DNA of 64,000 bases from Paenibacillus curdlanolyticus YK9 (GTDB lineage: Bacteria > Bacillota > Bacilli > Paenibacillales > Paenibacillaceae). A program made the translations under genes and the position numbers. Where the stretch lies: NCBI RefSeq assembly GCF_000179615.1, contig NZ_AEDD01000008.1:231094-295093 (forward strand). The letters are read 5' to 3'. Of the stretch, positions 8,935 through 16,273 are shown piece after piece. The notes beneath the pieces are model-generated. The model did no database searches and had not been told where the DNA came from. It saw only the letters and a list, made by a program, of their open reading frames with translations. Position 1 is the stretch's first letter. Each line of letters opens with the position of its first letter.

Positions 8935-9065
8935 GATGGAAACGAGCTGCTTAGACAGAGCTTTGAATTATTGCTTGGGAAATAAGATGCAATTCATTGG
9001 ACTTTGGACTACCTAAAGTCACATACGATGATAAAGAGTATTTTGCACATAAGGAGGTAACACAA

Positions 9066-9335
9066 GTGAATTCGACAAACGTTAATGCCGCTGCAGCTCA
9101 CTATGTGCCCCATGTCAGTCAAGCCGGTTATCGGGAATGGAGGCCTTTCATCGGTCCGCACGATCCGTGCCCGCCGGTTTACGTCAAAACGTATGTCGTG
9201 CCGCCAAATCAATACATCCCATATCAGCCCATGAATTTACCGCAATATTCCTTGCAGGAGGCGCTCAAGCGTGGCACCCTATGGCCAGCGTTGTATAGTC
9301 CGTATCATTCGAGATGCAACAAGAGGGGAAGGTGA
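9066..9335 (+). CDS. cotJA: Spore coat-associated protein CotJA
   Basis: The 89-residue product contains the CotJA pattern WRPFIGPHDPCPPVYVKTY, VPPNQYIPYQP, LPQYSLQEALKRGTLWPAL and a basic tail. I chose the GTG at 9066 because a perfect AAGGAGGTAA lies just upstream; an in-frame ATG at 8997 has no ribosome site. CotJA is a small coat protein that acts with CotJC. It is the first gene of the cotJABC operon. Sigma-E control is known in Bacillus; a CATACGAT at 9022-9029 is one base from the sigma-E -10 consensus, but I see no good -35 partner. Confidence 0.92.
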   Translation: MNSTNVNAAAAHYVPHVSQAGYREWRPFIGPHDPCPPVYVKTYVVPPNQYIPYQPMNLPQYSLQEALKRGTLWPALYSPYHSRCNKRGR

Positions 9336-9340
9336 TTCGG

Positions 9341-9661
9341 ATGAGCGAGGTGCAGGAAGGGCAGCATGACCAGCAACAAGACCAGCAACACGAGCAGCTT
9401 GAACGTAAGCTGGATGAGCATTATTACCATAAGCTGCTTGAGCTGCAGCAGCTGGATTTTGCGCTAGTGGAGCTGACCTTGTATTTGGATACGCATCCAA
9501 ACGATTTGCAGGCACTTCAGCAATTTAACCAGTTGGCGCAGCAGCGGCAGCAGGTTGCGTTTCAATTTGAGATGAAGTATGGCCCATTGCTCCAATTTGG
9601 GCATAGCTTCTCCCGGTTTCCATGGCAATGGTCAGAATCGCCTTGGCCTTGGCAGGTATAG
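9341..9661 (+). CDS. cotJB: Spore coat protein CotJB
   Basis: The 106-residue protein has the CotJB core LLELQQLDFALVELTLYLD followed by THPNDLQALQQFN, then a Trp-rich tail (FPWQWSESPWPWQV). The first 25 residues are a Gln/Glu-rich, low-complexity extension (HDQQQDQQHEQ). The ATG at 9341 has GGGAAGGTG in front; this site overlaps the last codons of cotJA, so translation is probably coupled. An in-frame ATG at 9314 inside cotJA is less likely. It is the middle gene of cotJABC. Confidence 0.9.
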   Translation: MSEVQEGQHDQQQDQQHEQLERKLDEHYYHKLLELQQLDFALVELTLYLDTHPNDLQALQQFNQLAQQRQQVAFQFEMKYGPLLQFGHSFSRFPWQWSESPWPWQV

Positions 9662-9720
9662 CTTTGTCCCGTCGTTCCGTCATTTGGTGGTTAGCGATTT
9701 GAAGGGAGGTCGAGCTGCAT

Positions 9721-10290
9721 ATGTGGATCTATGATAAAAAGCTGCAGTATCCAGTTCGAGTGAGCAAATGCGATCCGATGATGGCCAAGTTTTTATTGGA
9801 ACAATACGGAGGGGCGGATGGCGAGCTTGCGGCCGCGCTGCGATACTTGAATCAGCGGTACTCGATTCCGGATAAGGTCATCGGGCTTCTGACGGATATT
9901 GGAACCGAGGAATTCGCCCATCTCGAAATGATCGCAACGATGGTCTACAAGCTAACCAAGGACGCAAGCGTAGAGCAGCTGGAGGCAGCGGGGCTTGGTC
10001 CCAACTATGCGCAGCGGGATCATGCGATCTTTTATACGAACTCAGCGGGAGTGCCGTGGACAGCCTCCTATATTCAAGCCAAAGGCGACCCGCTTGCGGA
10101 TTTGTATGAGGACATTGCAGCCGAGGAGAAAGCGCGGGCGACCTATCAATGGCTGATCGATATGACGGATGACGTGGATTTGCAGGACAGCTTGAAGTTT
10201 CTAAGAGAGCGTGAGATTGTCCATGCGCTGCGGTTTAAAGAGGCGGTGGAAATCATTAAATCGGATCGGGAGACGAAGAAGGTTTTTTGA
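9721..10290 (+). CDS. cotJC: Manganese-catalase-family spore coat protein CotJC
   Basis: The 189-residue protein is of full CotJC length. It belongs to the manganese catalase fold: four-helix ligand regions can be seen at ELAAALRYLNQRY, IGTEEFAHLEMIATMVY, EDIAAEEKARATYQWLI and EREIVHALRFKEA. These supply the Glu and His ligands of a di-manganese centre. It is shorter than true manganese catalases, as usual for CotJC. GGGAGG stands ten bases before the ATG. It closes the cotJABC operon, which ends at a strong terminator. Confidence 0.94.
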   Translation: MWIYDKKLQYPVRVSKCDPMMAKFLLEQYGGADGELAAALRYLNQRYSIPDKVIGLLTDIGTEEFAHLEMIATMVYKLTKDASVEQLEAAGLGPNYAQRDHAIFYTNSAGVPWTASYIQAKGDPLADLYEDIAAEEKARATYQWLIDMTDDVDLQDSLKFLREREIVHALRFKEAVEIIKSDRETKKVF

Positions 10291-10302
10291 TTAGAGCAAG
10301 GC

Positions 10303-10343
10303 AAACAAGCGAGGCGGGGGATAGCCCCTTGTCTCGCTTGTTT
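10303..10343 (+). terminator. Terminator of cotJABC
   Basis: An 11-base-pair perfect outer stem (AAACAAGCGAG with CTCGCTTGTTT) encloses a GGGG/CCCC inner stem. The T tract is short (TTT, then C). Confidence 0.75.
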
Positions 10344-10541
10344 CATGTTTGGATCGTGTGCAAGAAAAATAGGTCATAATGAGTTTTACAATGTTGACTC
10401 GACTATTTTATCGATCGGATCGTTCGTGCTGCAGTTTTCGTGCGAATTATGTAACATTACCTTACATTCTATAGTTGACAATCACGCAAACCATTATATA
10501 TTAGTTATAAATAGTTATATCTAATTATATTTAAGCATAAC

Positions 10542-11525
10542 TTACGTCTCGTATAGGATCTGTCCCGTAAGCGACAGGTCGTAATTTGCCATAGCAAGAA
10601 GCTCTTGTTTGAATGGCTCGGATCGAATGATGCGAAGCAAGCTTTCGATGAGTGGACGGTTTGCTTCCGAATTCAACACAACGAGGTCGTAGCGCTCTTG
10701 AATCAACGGGACGAATGTGACGCCGCTCACGATGCTTGCTGTTTTCTCCGTCCCGATTCCGACATCGGCCTCGCCGGAAGCGACCTTGGCTGCGATGGAC
10801 AGATGATTGGTCAGCACTTGGTCATAGCCAAGCAAAGAATCAGCTTTTATGCCATGCAGCCGCAGCTGCTCATCAAGCAGAACGCGTGCGCCAGAGCCTT
10901 GCTCGCGGTTTACTAGGCGAAGGCCGGGGCGGCTTAGATCAGACCAAGCCTGCAGTTGAAGCGGATTGTTCTGCGCAACATAAAAGCCTGCGGTTCGCTT
11001 AAGCAGATTAACGACGATCAACGGCATGCCAACGAGCAGCTTCCGAATGTACGGCAGGTTATATTCGCCAGTATCGCCATCCAGCAGGTGGGTGCTGACG
11101 ATGTCAGATTCGCCCCGATACATCCGAATCAGGCTATCCAAGCTTCCAGCGTAGGAACGGAGCGGGCGCATGCCGGTCAGCCGCTGCTCCAGATGATTAG
11201 CCAATATATCGAGGCTCATATCCTGACCCGTTATGACGAAAGGCCGTACGCCTGGCGTCGTTTGCAGCAAAGCAGCGGAAGGCAGCGCGGAAGGCTGCAC
11301 GGGATGCTCCGCGAAGGATAGGGAAGACGTTGCTGTTGCTTGGCTAACGGATTGGGCTTTGCTTTTACGTTTATACGTTTCCAAGTCAGAAGCGTCGACG
11401 CGCATTTGCTTGCCTACGCGGTAAGCGGGGAGATCCCCTTTCTTAATCAGGTCATAGACCGTAAGCTTTGATATTTTGAGCAGCTTGGAAATTTCCTCCG
11501 CTGTATAAGACTCATCGTGGGACAT
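10542..11525 (-). CDS. One-component regulator: excisionase-type HTH fused to a PBP-like (molybdate-type) sensor domain
   Basis: The 327-residue protein has an N-terminal helix-turn-helix of the excisionase/MerR-like DNA-binding type (YTAEEISKLLKISKLTVYDLIKKGDLPAYRVGKQMRV, residues about 7-45, quoted in part by its ends), a Ser/Ala-rich linker, and a periplasmic-binding-protein-like domain from about residue 90 (ITGQDMSLDILANHLEQ, VNREQGSGARVLLDEQL, GEADVGIGTEKTA). This architecture is the usual oxyanion-sensing regulator found next to modABC. It is divergent from modA with 87 bp between start codons, so it probably controls modAB in response to molybdate or tungstate. Autoregulation is likely but not shown. 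Confidence 0.82.
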   Translation of the reverse strand: MSHDESYTAEEISKLLKISKLTVYDLIKKGDLPAYRVGKQMRVDASDLETYKRKSKAQSVSQATATSSLSFAEHPVQPSALPSAALLQTTPGVRPFVITGQDMSLDILANHLEQRLTGMRPLRSYAGSLDSLIRMYRGESDIVSTHLLDGDTGEYNLPYIRKLLVGMPLIVVNLLKRTAGFYVAQNNPLQLQAWSDLSRPGLRLVNREQGSGARVLLDEQLRLHGIKADSLLGYDQVLTNHLSIAAKVASGEADVGIGTEKTASIVSGVTFVPLIQERYDLVVLNSEANRPLIESLLRIIRSEPFKQELLAMANYDLSLTGQILYET

Positions 11526-11612
11526 CGTAGGGTGCCTCCTAAGAAGGATTGTTCGATCCGGCTTGAACTACTTGTATTGTATCATAGGGAATGGATGATG
11601 GAGGATTATGTA

Positions 11613-12407
11613 ATGACAGCAGCAGCAAAAAGAGCGCCGATGCTCGTTCCCGTTTTTCTTCTCGTCCTGCTATTGGCGGCGTGCAGTTCAAAATCCGAGA
11701 CTGCCTCCCCTCATGTAGAGATAACCATCTCGGCAGCCGCGAGCTTAACGGACGCCCTCAACGAGCTGAAGACACGCTATGAGCATACGCATGCGAATAC
11801 AACGCTCGTTTATAATTTCGGCGCATCAGGCGCGCTCCAACAGCAAATCGAACAAGGCGCTCCGGCAGATCTATTTCTGTCCGCAGCATCGAACAATATG
11901 CAGGCTCTCGTGGAGAAGAAGCTCATCCGTGCTGATCAAGAACGCAATTTGTTGAAAAATGAGCTTGTTGTCGTCATTCCGGCATCTAATCAAGAAGGTA
12001 TCAAAAGCTTGCAGGAGCTGCAATCGGCTTCCGCCAAACGTATTGCCATCGGTATTCCTGAGAGCGTGCCGGCAGGCAAATATGCGAAAGAGGCGCTGAT
12101 GAGCGCGAAGCTCTGGGACGAGCTGCAGCCGAAGCTTGTGCAAGGGAAGGATGTGAGGCAGGTGCTGCAATATGTGGAGACGGGCAATGCAGATGCGGGC
12201 TTCGTCTATAAGACTGACGCGATGACATCAGCGAAAGCCAAAATTGCATTTGTCATTGATCCAGCGTATTATTCGCCGATCTCGTATCCTGTAGGCATCG
12301 TTTCATCAACCAAGCAGCCTGAAGCGGCTGAAGCGTTTTATGCGTACTTGTCAACGGAAGAGGCGCAAGCTATTTTCATCAAGTACGGCTTCTCGGTGTC
12401 CCCATGA
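11613..12407 (+). CDS. modA: Molybdate ABC transporter substrate-binding lipoprotein ModA
   Basis: The 264-residue protein begins with a lipoprotein signal (MTAAAKRAPMLVPVFLLVLL) ending in the lipobox LAAC, so the mature protein should be anchored to the outer face of the membrane. The mature part has the ModA hallmarks ISAAASLTDALNELK, YNFGASGALQQQIEQGAPADLF and VVIPASNQ. I chose the ATG at 11613 because ATGGAGGA lies upstream; longer frames start inside the divergent promoter region. It overlaps modB by four bases (ATGA), giving translational coupling. It binds molybdate or tungstate for import. Confidence 0.93.
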   Translation: MTAAAKRAPMLVPVFLLVLLLAACSSKSETASPHVEITISAAASLTDALNELKTRYEHTHANTTLVYNFGASGALQQQIEQGAPADLFLSAASNNMQALVEKKLIRADQERNLLKNELVVVIPASNQEGIKSLQELQSASAKRIAIGIPESVPAGKYAKEALMSAKLWDELQPKLVQGKDVRQVLQYVETGNADAGFVYKTDAMTSAKAKIAFVIDPAYYSPISYPVGIVSSTKQPEAAEAFYAYLSTEEAQAIFIKYGFSVSP

Positions 12408-13069
12408 TGAATGAACCTTATGAATGGAATGCGCTGTGGTCGCCGATCCGGCTCTCTTTGCAGGTAACGGTGTTGGCGAGCGCTGTCGTCATTATACTCG
12501 GTATTGCAATAGCGTATTGGATGTCCAAATCGAAGCTGCGGGGCAAGGTTATCATTGAAACCTTTTTTATGCTGCCCCTCGTTTTGCCGCCTACCGTCGT
12601 TGGCTTCCTGCTGCTTGTGCTGCTGGGCAGGCGAAGCTGGGCAGGGCGTTTTTTCGAATGGCTGTTTAACGCGCCGATTATTTTCTCCTGGTGGGCTGCC
12701 GTTATTGCGGCTGTCGTCGTTTCGTTTCCGCTCGTCTATCAGACGATGAAAGCGGGGTTTGATTCAGTCGATCGTTCCTTGGAGGATTCGGCTCGCTCAA
12801 GCGGTGCGTCGGAATGGCAGGTTTTGCGTTATATCAGTTTGCCGCTTGCTTCACGGTCCGTTCGAACGGCCTATATTCTCGGGTTCGCCCGCGGTTTGGG
12901 AGAATTCGGCGCCACGCTTATGATTGCAGGCAACATTCCGGGACGAACGCAGACGGTGCCAACTGCGATTTATGTTGCGGTCGACTCGGGCGATTCCACG
13001 ACAGCATGGGTATTAACGGGGTGCACCGTCATCATTTCGTTCGTTCTGCTTTTATTTGCTCGAAAATAA
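12404..13069 (+). CDS. modB: Molybdate ABC transporter permease ModB
   Basis: The 221-residue protein has about five hydrophobic segments and the permease signature EWQVLRYISLPLASRSVRTAYILGF (positions about 144-168; key residues E, G/P and L), followed by GLGEFGATLMIAGNIPGRTQT, typical of ModB. Length is normal. The gene overlaps modA by four bases. No ModC ATPase follows: a terminator begins at the stop codon and the next gene is on the other strand. The transporter must therefore borrow an ATPase encoded elsewhere, or modC was lost. Confidence 0.93.
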   Translation: MMNEPYEWNALWSPIRLSLQVTVLASAVVIILGIAIAYWMSKSKLRGKVIIETFFMLPLVLPPTVVGFLLLVLLGRRSWAGRFFEWLFNAPIIFSWWAAVIAAVVVSFPLVYQTMKAGFDSVDRSLEDSARSSGASEWQVLRYISLPLASRSVRTAYILGFARGLGEFGATLMIAGNIPGRTQTVPTAIYVAVDSGDSTTAWVLTGCTVIISFVLLLFARK

Positions 13070-13118
13070 ACCTCACAACCGAGTATGCCGCGGCATACCT
13101 CCGGTTCGTGAGGTTTTT
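13069..13118 (+). terminator. Terminator of modAB
   Basis: An eight-pair outer stem (AACCTCAC with GTGAGGTT) encloses two nested stems (AACCG/CGGTT and GTATGCC/GGCATAC) and is followed by five T. It begins at the modB stop codon, showing that the operon ends without modC. It may also serve the convergent AraC-type gene. Confidence 0.82.
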
Positions 13119-13135
13119 CTTTTATTCCACTGTTA

Positions 13136-13900
13136 TTACCCGCGATAGAGCGCAGGTGTCAGTCCGTATTTTTCCTTAAACGCTCGGTGAAAATAAGGGT
13201 AGCTGTTGAATCCGCAATCGAGCGCGATTTGCTCTAGCTTAAGCGGCGTATGCTTCATGCGTTCTACCGCCATCGAAAGCCGTATATCGAGCGCATAGCG
13301 AACGATCGTCGTGCCGCTCCATTCCCGGAACAAATGTACGGCGCGCGATACGCTCAAGCCGACATGCTGGGCAACGTCTTCTAATTTAAATGGCGTCGAA
13401 GCATGCTCCTCGATATAACGCTTCATCTGCGTGATGGTGAAAGGCTCCCCTGTTTCCGCGATAGCGCGATCCAGACAGAGGCATAGCGATTGCAGCAAGT
13501 AGCTGTTCAGCTCATGCGAATCTGGCGTCATAATGCGTGATTCGAACACCATTTGGCGCCAAAGCGTAATGATCCGATCATCCAAGTTGATGTGAAAATG
13601 CTGCTGCCGTTTCGTTCGTTTCCACCACCGGTCGATCCAAGGGCCGCTGCAATAAAGGTAATAGTCGGCGCTGTCCGTGCCCGTTACCTCAGCGCCATAT
13701 AGGTTTAGCTCATAAGGCTCTCCTGGTTGAAACAGCAGCAGGCTGCCGGGCAGAAGATCAATGAATATGTCGTTGACAAGCGCCTGTCCGCGCCCCTCGA
13801 TCTGCAGACGAAACAGATAAGAGGGCAGGCTATGGATCCTTTTGCTCGAAAAAGGAGTGGAATGTCTAGAGTAACCACAGCTTAAAAGCTCTGCCTCCAT
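13136..13900 (-). CDS. AraC-family transcriptional regulator
   Basis: The 254-residue protein has a cupin-like N-terminal part (for example FIDLLPGSLLLFQPGEPYEL) and a C-terminal double helix-turn-helix of AraC type (FKLEDVAQHVGLSVSRAVHLF, and LEQIALDCGFNSYPYFHRAFKEKYGLTPALYR quoted by its ends). The start at 13900 is set by GGAGG six bases upstream; an in-frame ATG at 13927 is weaker. The gene is divergent from a sugar isomerase/oxidoreductase pair (134 bp to its start), which it most likely regulates in response to a sugar or polyol. Confidence 0.88.
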   Translation of the reverse strand: MEAELLSCGYSRHSTPFSSKRIHSLPSYLFRLQIEGRGQALVNDIFIDLLPGSLLLFQPGEPYELNLYGAEVTGTDSADYYLYCSGPWIDRWWKRTKRQQHFHINLDDRIITLWRQMVFESRIMTPDSHELNSYLLQSLCLCLDRAIAETGEPFTITQMKRYIEEHASTPFKLEDVAQHVGLSVSRAVHLFREWSGTTIVRYALDIRLSMAVERMKHTPLKLEQIALDCGFNSYPYFHRAFKEKYGLTPALYRG

Positions 13901-14034
13901 GCTCGACCTCCGAAATTTTTTAGCCAAATAAGTTAACTATTAACCACATTAGCTATGTTCGCTTGCTTATCTTATCCCCTACAATAGGAGCAGATAGGCT
14001 ATAAAATACCATTCTATAGGAAGAGGTGCGGTAT

Positions 14035-14817
14035 ATGCAACGCATGGAAATCGGCGTACAATTATATACAGTGCGTGACGAAATGGAAAAGGACGTAGAA
14101 GGCACGCTCCGCAAGGTTAAATCTTTAGGCTTTGATGCAGTTGAATTCGCAGGCTACTTCAATGTGCCAGCTGAGCAAATGCGCGCATGGTTGGATGAAA
14201 TCGGACTGAAAGCATTCAGCACGCACGTAGATCTAACGCGTCTTCGTAATGACCTCCAAGGCGAGATTGCATATGCGAAAGCAATCGGCGTAAAGTATAT
14301 CCCTTGTTCTTATATTCAACCGGAGGATCGCCAGAACCTGGAAGATTGGAAAGGCATCGTAACCTTCCTCAAAGAAACGGCTGAGGAAGTCAGCAGACAT
14401 GGCCTGCAATTCTGCTATCATAACCATGAGTTCGAATTCGAGACGAAATTCGAGGACGGCAAATCGGTATACGAAACATTGTTCGAAACGATCAATGAGA
14501 ACGATATGAAAATCGAGCTGGACGTGTGCTGGGTGCAATTTGCGAAAGAGGATACGATCGCTTGCATCGAACGTTATGCTGGACGTATTCCATTACTGCA
14601 TGCGAAGGACTTTAAGCGCGCTGAAGACAACAGCATGATTACGCTTCAACTGAGCCAAGGCGAAGTAGATCTGCCAGCCGTGCTGGAAGCAGCGGGCAAA
14701 GCGGGCGTCGAATGGCTGATTGTGGAGCAGGATTTCTGCCAGAACCCGCCATTCGAGAGCATTGAAGCCAGCCTGAACTGGCTGAAAAATAATTATTTAA
14801 CGAAAGTAGGAGCCTAA
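14035..14817 (+). CDS. Sugar phosphate isomerase/epimerase family protein (IolE-like TIM barrel)
   Basis: The 260-residue protein belongs to the xylose-isomerase-like TIM-barrel superfamily. It shows IGVQLYTVRDEMEKD, LGFDAVEFAGYF, FCYHNHEFEF (metal-binding region), IELDVCWVQFA and LLHAKDF, the usual metal and substrate positions. The ATG at 14035 follows GGAAGAGG; an ATG at 14044 is possible. It is followed two bases later by an oxidoreductase gene, and pairs of this kind usually degrade or interconvert inositols, keto-sugars or sugar derivatives. The exact substrate cannot be told. Confidence 0.85.
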   Translation: MQRMEIGVQLYTVRDEMEKDVEGTLRKVKSLGFDAVEFAGYFNVPAEQMRAWLDEIGLKAFSTHVDLTRLRNDLQGEIAYAKAIGVKYIPCSYIQPEDRQNLEDWKGIVTFLKETAEEVSRHGLQFCYHNHEFEFETKFEDGKSVYETLFETINENDMKIELDVCWVQFAKEDTIACIERYAGRIPLLHAKDFKRAEDNSMITLQLSQGEVDLPAVLEAAGKAGVEWLIVEQDFCQNPPFESIEASLNWLKNNYLTKVGA

Positions 14818-14819
14818 CC

Positions 14820-15842
14820 ATGTCTAAGATTAGAGTAGCAGTTATCGGCTGCGGAGCGATCGCGACTCGCCGCCACGTACCTGAATATATGATCAATCCG
14901 AATGTAAAGCTCGTCGCATTCGTTGATCCCGTGCTGGAGCGGGCGGAAGAGCTTGCATCCAAATTCAATGCATTGGCTTTTAGCGATTATGAGACAATGC
15001 TGAAGGAAGTGGAGGTTGACGCGGTAAGCGTTTGTACGCCGAACATCCTGCATGCTCCAATCGCGATTGCAGCGGCTAACGCTGGTGCACATGTACTCGT
15101 AGAGAAGCCTATGGCAACGAATGAAGCGGATGCGCTTGCAATGATCGCAGCTGCCAAGACTAATGGCGTAAAACTGATGGTTGGCCAAAGCCAACGCTTA
15201 ATGCCTCCTCACGTGAAAGCGAAAGAAATTTTGGATTCGGGAAGATTGGGCAAAGTCATTTCGTTCCGCACCTCGTTTGGTCATCCAGGTCCGGAAAGCT
15301 GGAGCGTGGACGGCAAAGACAGCTGGTTCTTCCGTAAGGACGAGGCAATCATGGGCGCAATGGGCGATCTTGGCGTGCACAAATCCGACCTGATGCGTTG
15401 GCTGCTCAATGATGAGGTAGCAGATGTTGCAGCTTTCGTTGGAACGCTGGACAAAGAAGGGACTACGGTAGACGACAACGCGACTTGCCTGATTCGTATG
15501 AAAAGCGGCGCGATCGGCACGCTCGTTGCAAGCTGGACTTATTATCGCGGAGAAGACAACTCGACGGTTCTCTGGTGCGAGAATGGCGTTCTTAAAGTTG
15601 GTACGGATCCAGATCGTCCCGTCATTTTGGAGCTTCGCGACGGCACGAATGAGGATATCGAAGCCGGCGGAATTTCCACGAACAAAAGGCAGCTTCCGAG
15701 CTTCGTCATCGACGAGTTTGTTAAATGCATCGTGAATGACGAGGAACCTTCCATCTCTGGCGAAGAGGGCCTCCGCTCGCTGAATGTTATTTTGGCAGCA
15801 TTTGAATCGCAAAAAACGGGCAAAATCATTGCCGTTAACTAG
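14820..15842 (+). CDS. Gfo/Idh/MocA-family NAD(P)-dependent oxidoreductase
   Basis: The 340-residue protein has an N-terminal Rossmann fold with VIGCGAIATRRHVPEY, then AVSVCTPNILHAPIAIAAANAG and the family motif EKPMATNEADA, whose lysine is catalytic. The C-terminal substrate domain holds MGAMGDLGVHKSDLMRWL, with the usual Asp and His pair. The start lies two bases after the isomerase stop codon, so both are translated from one message. It is expected to oxidise or reduce a sugar hydroxyl or keto group made or used by its partner enzyme. A strong terminator follows. Confidence 0.9.
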   Translation: MSKIRVAVIGCGAIATRRHVPEYMINPNVKLVAFVDPVLERAEELASKFNALAFSDYETMLKEVEVDAVSVCTPNILHAPIAIAAANAGAHVLVEKPMATNEADALAMIAAAKTNGVKLMVGQSQRLMPPHVKAKEILDSGRLGKVISFRTSFGHPGPESWSVDGKDSWFFRKDEAIMGAMGDLGVHKSDLMRWLLNDEVADVAAFVGTLDKEGTTVDDNATCLIRMKSGAIGTLVASWTYYRGEDNSTVLWCENGVLKVGTDPDRPVILELRDGTNEDIEAGGISTNKRQLPSFVIDEFVKCIVNDEEPSISGEEGLRSLNVILAAFESQKTGKIIAVN

Positions 15843-15852
15843 ATAGAACAGA

Positions 15853-15894
15853 AGAACGGCGGCCGCTTGCGGGCTGCAGCCGTTCTTTTTTTTT
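15853..15894 (+). terminator. Terminator after the oxidoreductase gene
   Basis: The stem AGAACGGC pairs with GCCGTTCT, with further inner pairing, and is followed by nine T residues. Confidence 0.88.
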
Positions 15895-16273
15895 GAAGAT
15901 TAACTGGCCAAACGCACATTTTCGGTCGATATAAGAAGAATAAGTGGAGGAATCTCTGTAAAAAATAAAAAGACGTTTAGCGCCGATTGCGATTAATGGC
16001 CTGCCTTCATGAAGCGGCATATCAACGCATGAGGGCTGATTTTGACGGAATTTGAGCGGAAATGACCAAAAACACCAAGGTGCGACAGGAGTAGGTTTGC
16101 CTCTGACAGAAGGTGGCGGCGGTAATCGATCTCTTTACGAGAACGATATCATACCAAAGTGTTATTTCTGTCGTAAGGGGGATCTATACTATAATGGTTA
16201 TTAGGAAACAATACGTCTTTCCTCCACATTGAATATTTAAAATTAATTAATCCAAGACGGAGGTCTCACATCC
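15895..16273. promoter_or_regulatory. Non-coding leader region of odhAB with a candidate promoter
   Basis: No gene is supported in this 379-bp stretch. A TATAAT -10 hexamer stands at 16190-16195; the best -35 at the right distance (TTCTGT, 16166-16171, 18-bp spacer) is weak, so an activator may be needed. This would give a 5' leader of about 70 bases before odhA, whose ribosome site is ACGGAGG. Confidence 0.4.

Noticed and set aside
9000..9029. Sigma-E promoter for cotJABC
   Set aside because: CATACGAT fits the -10 well, but no matching -35 is found 14-15 bp upstream; mentioned only as a note.
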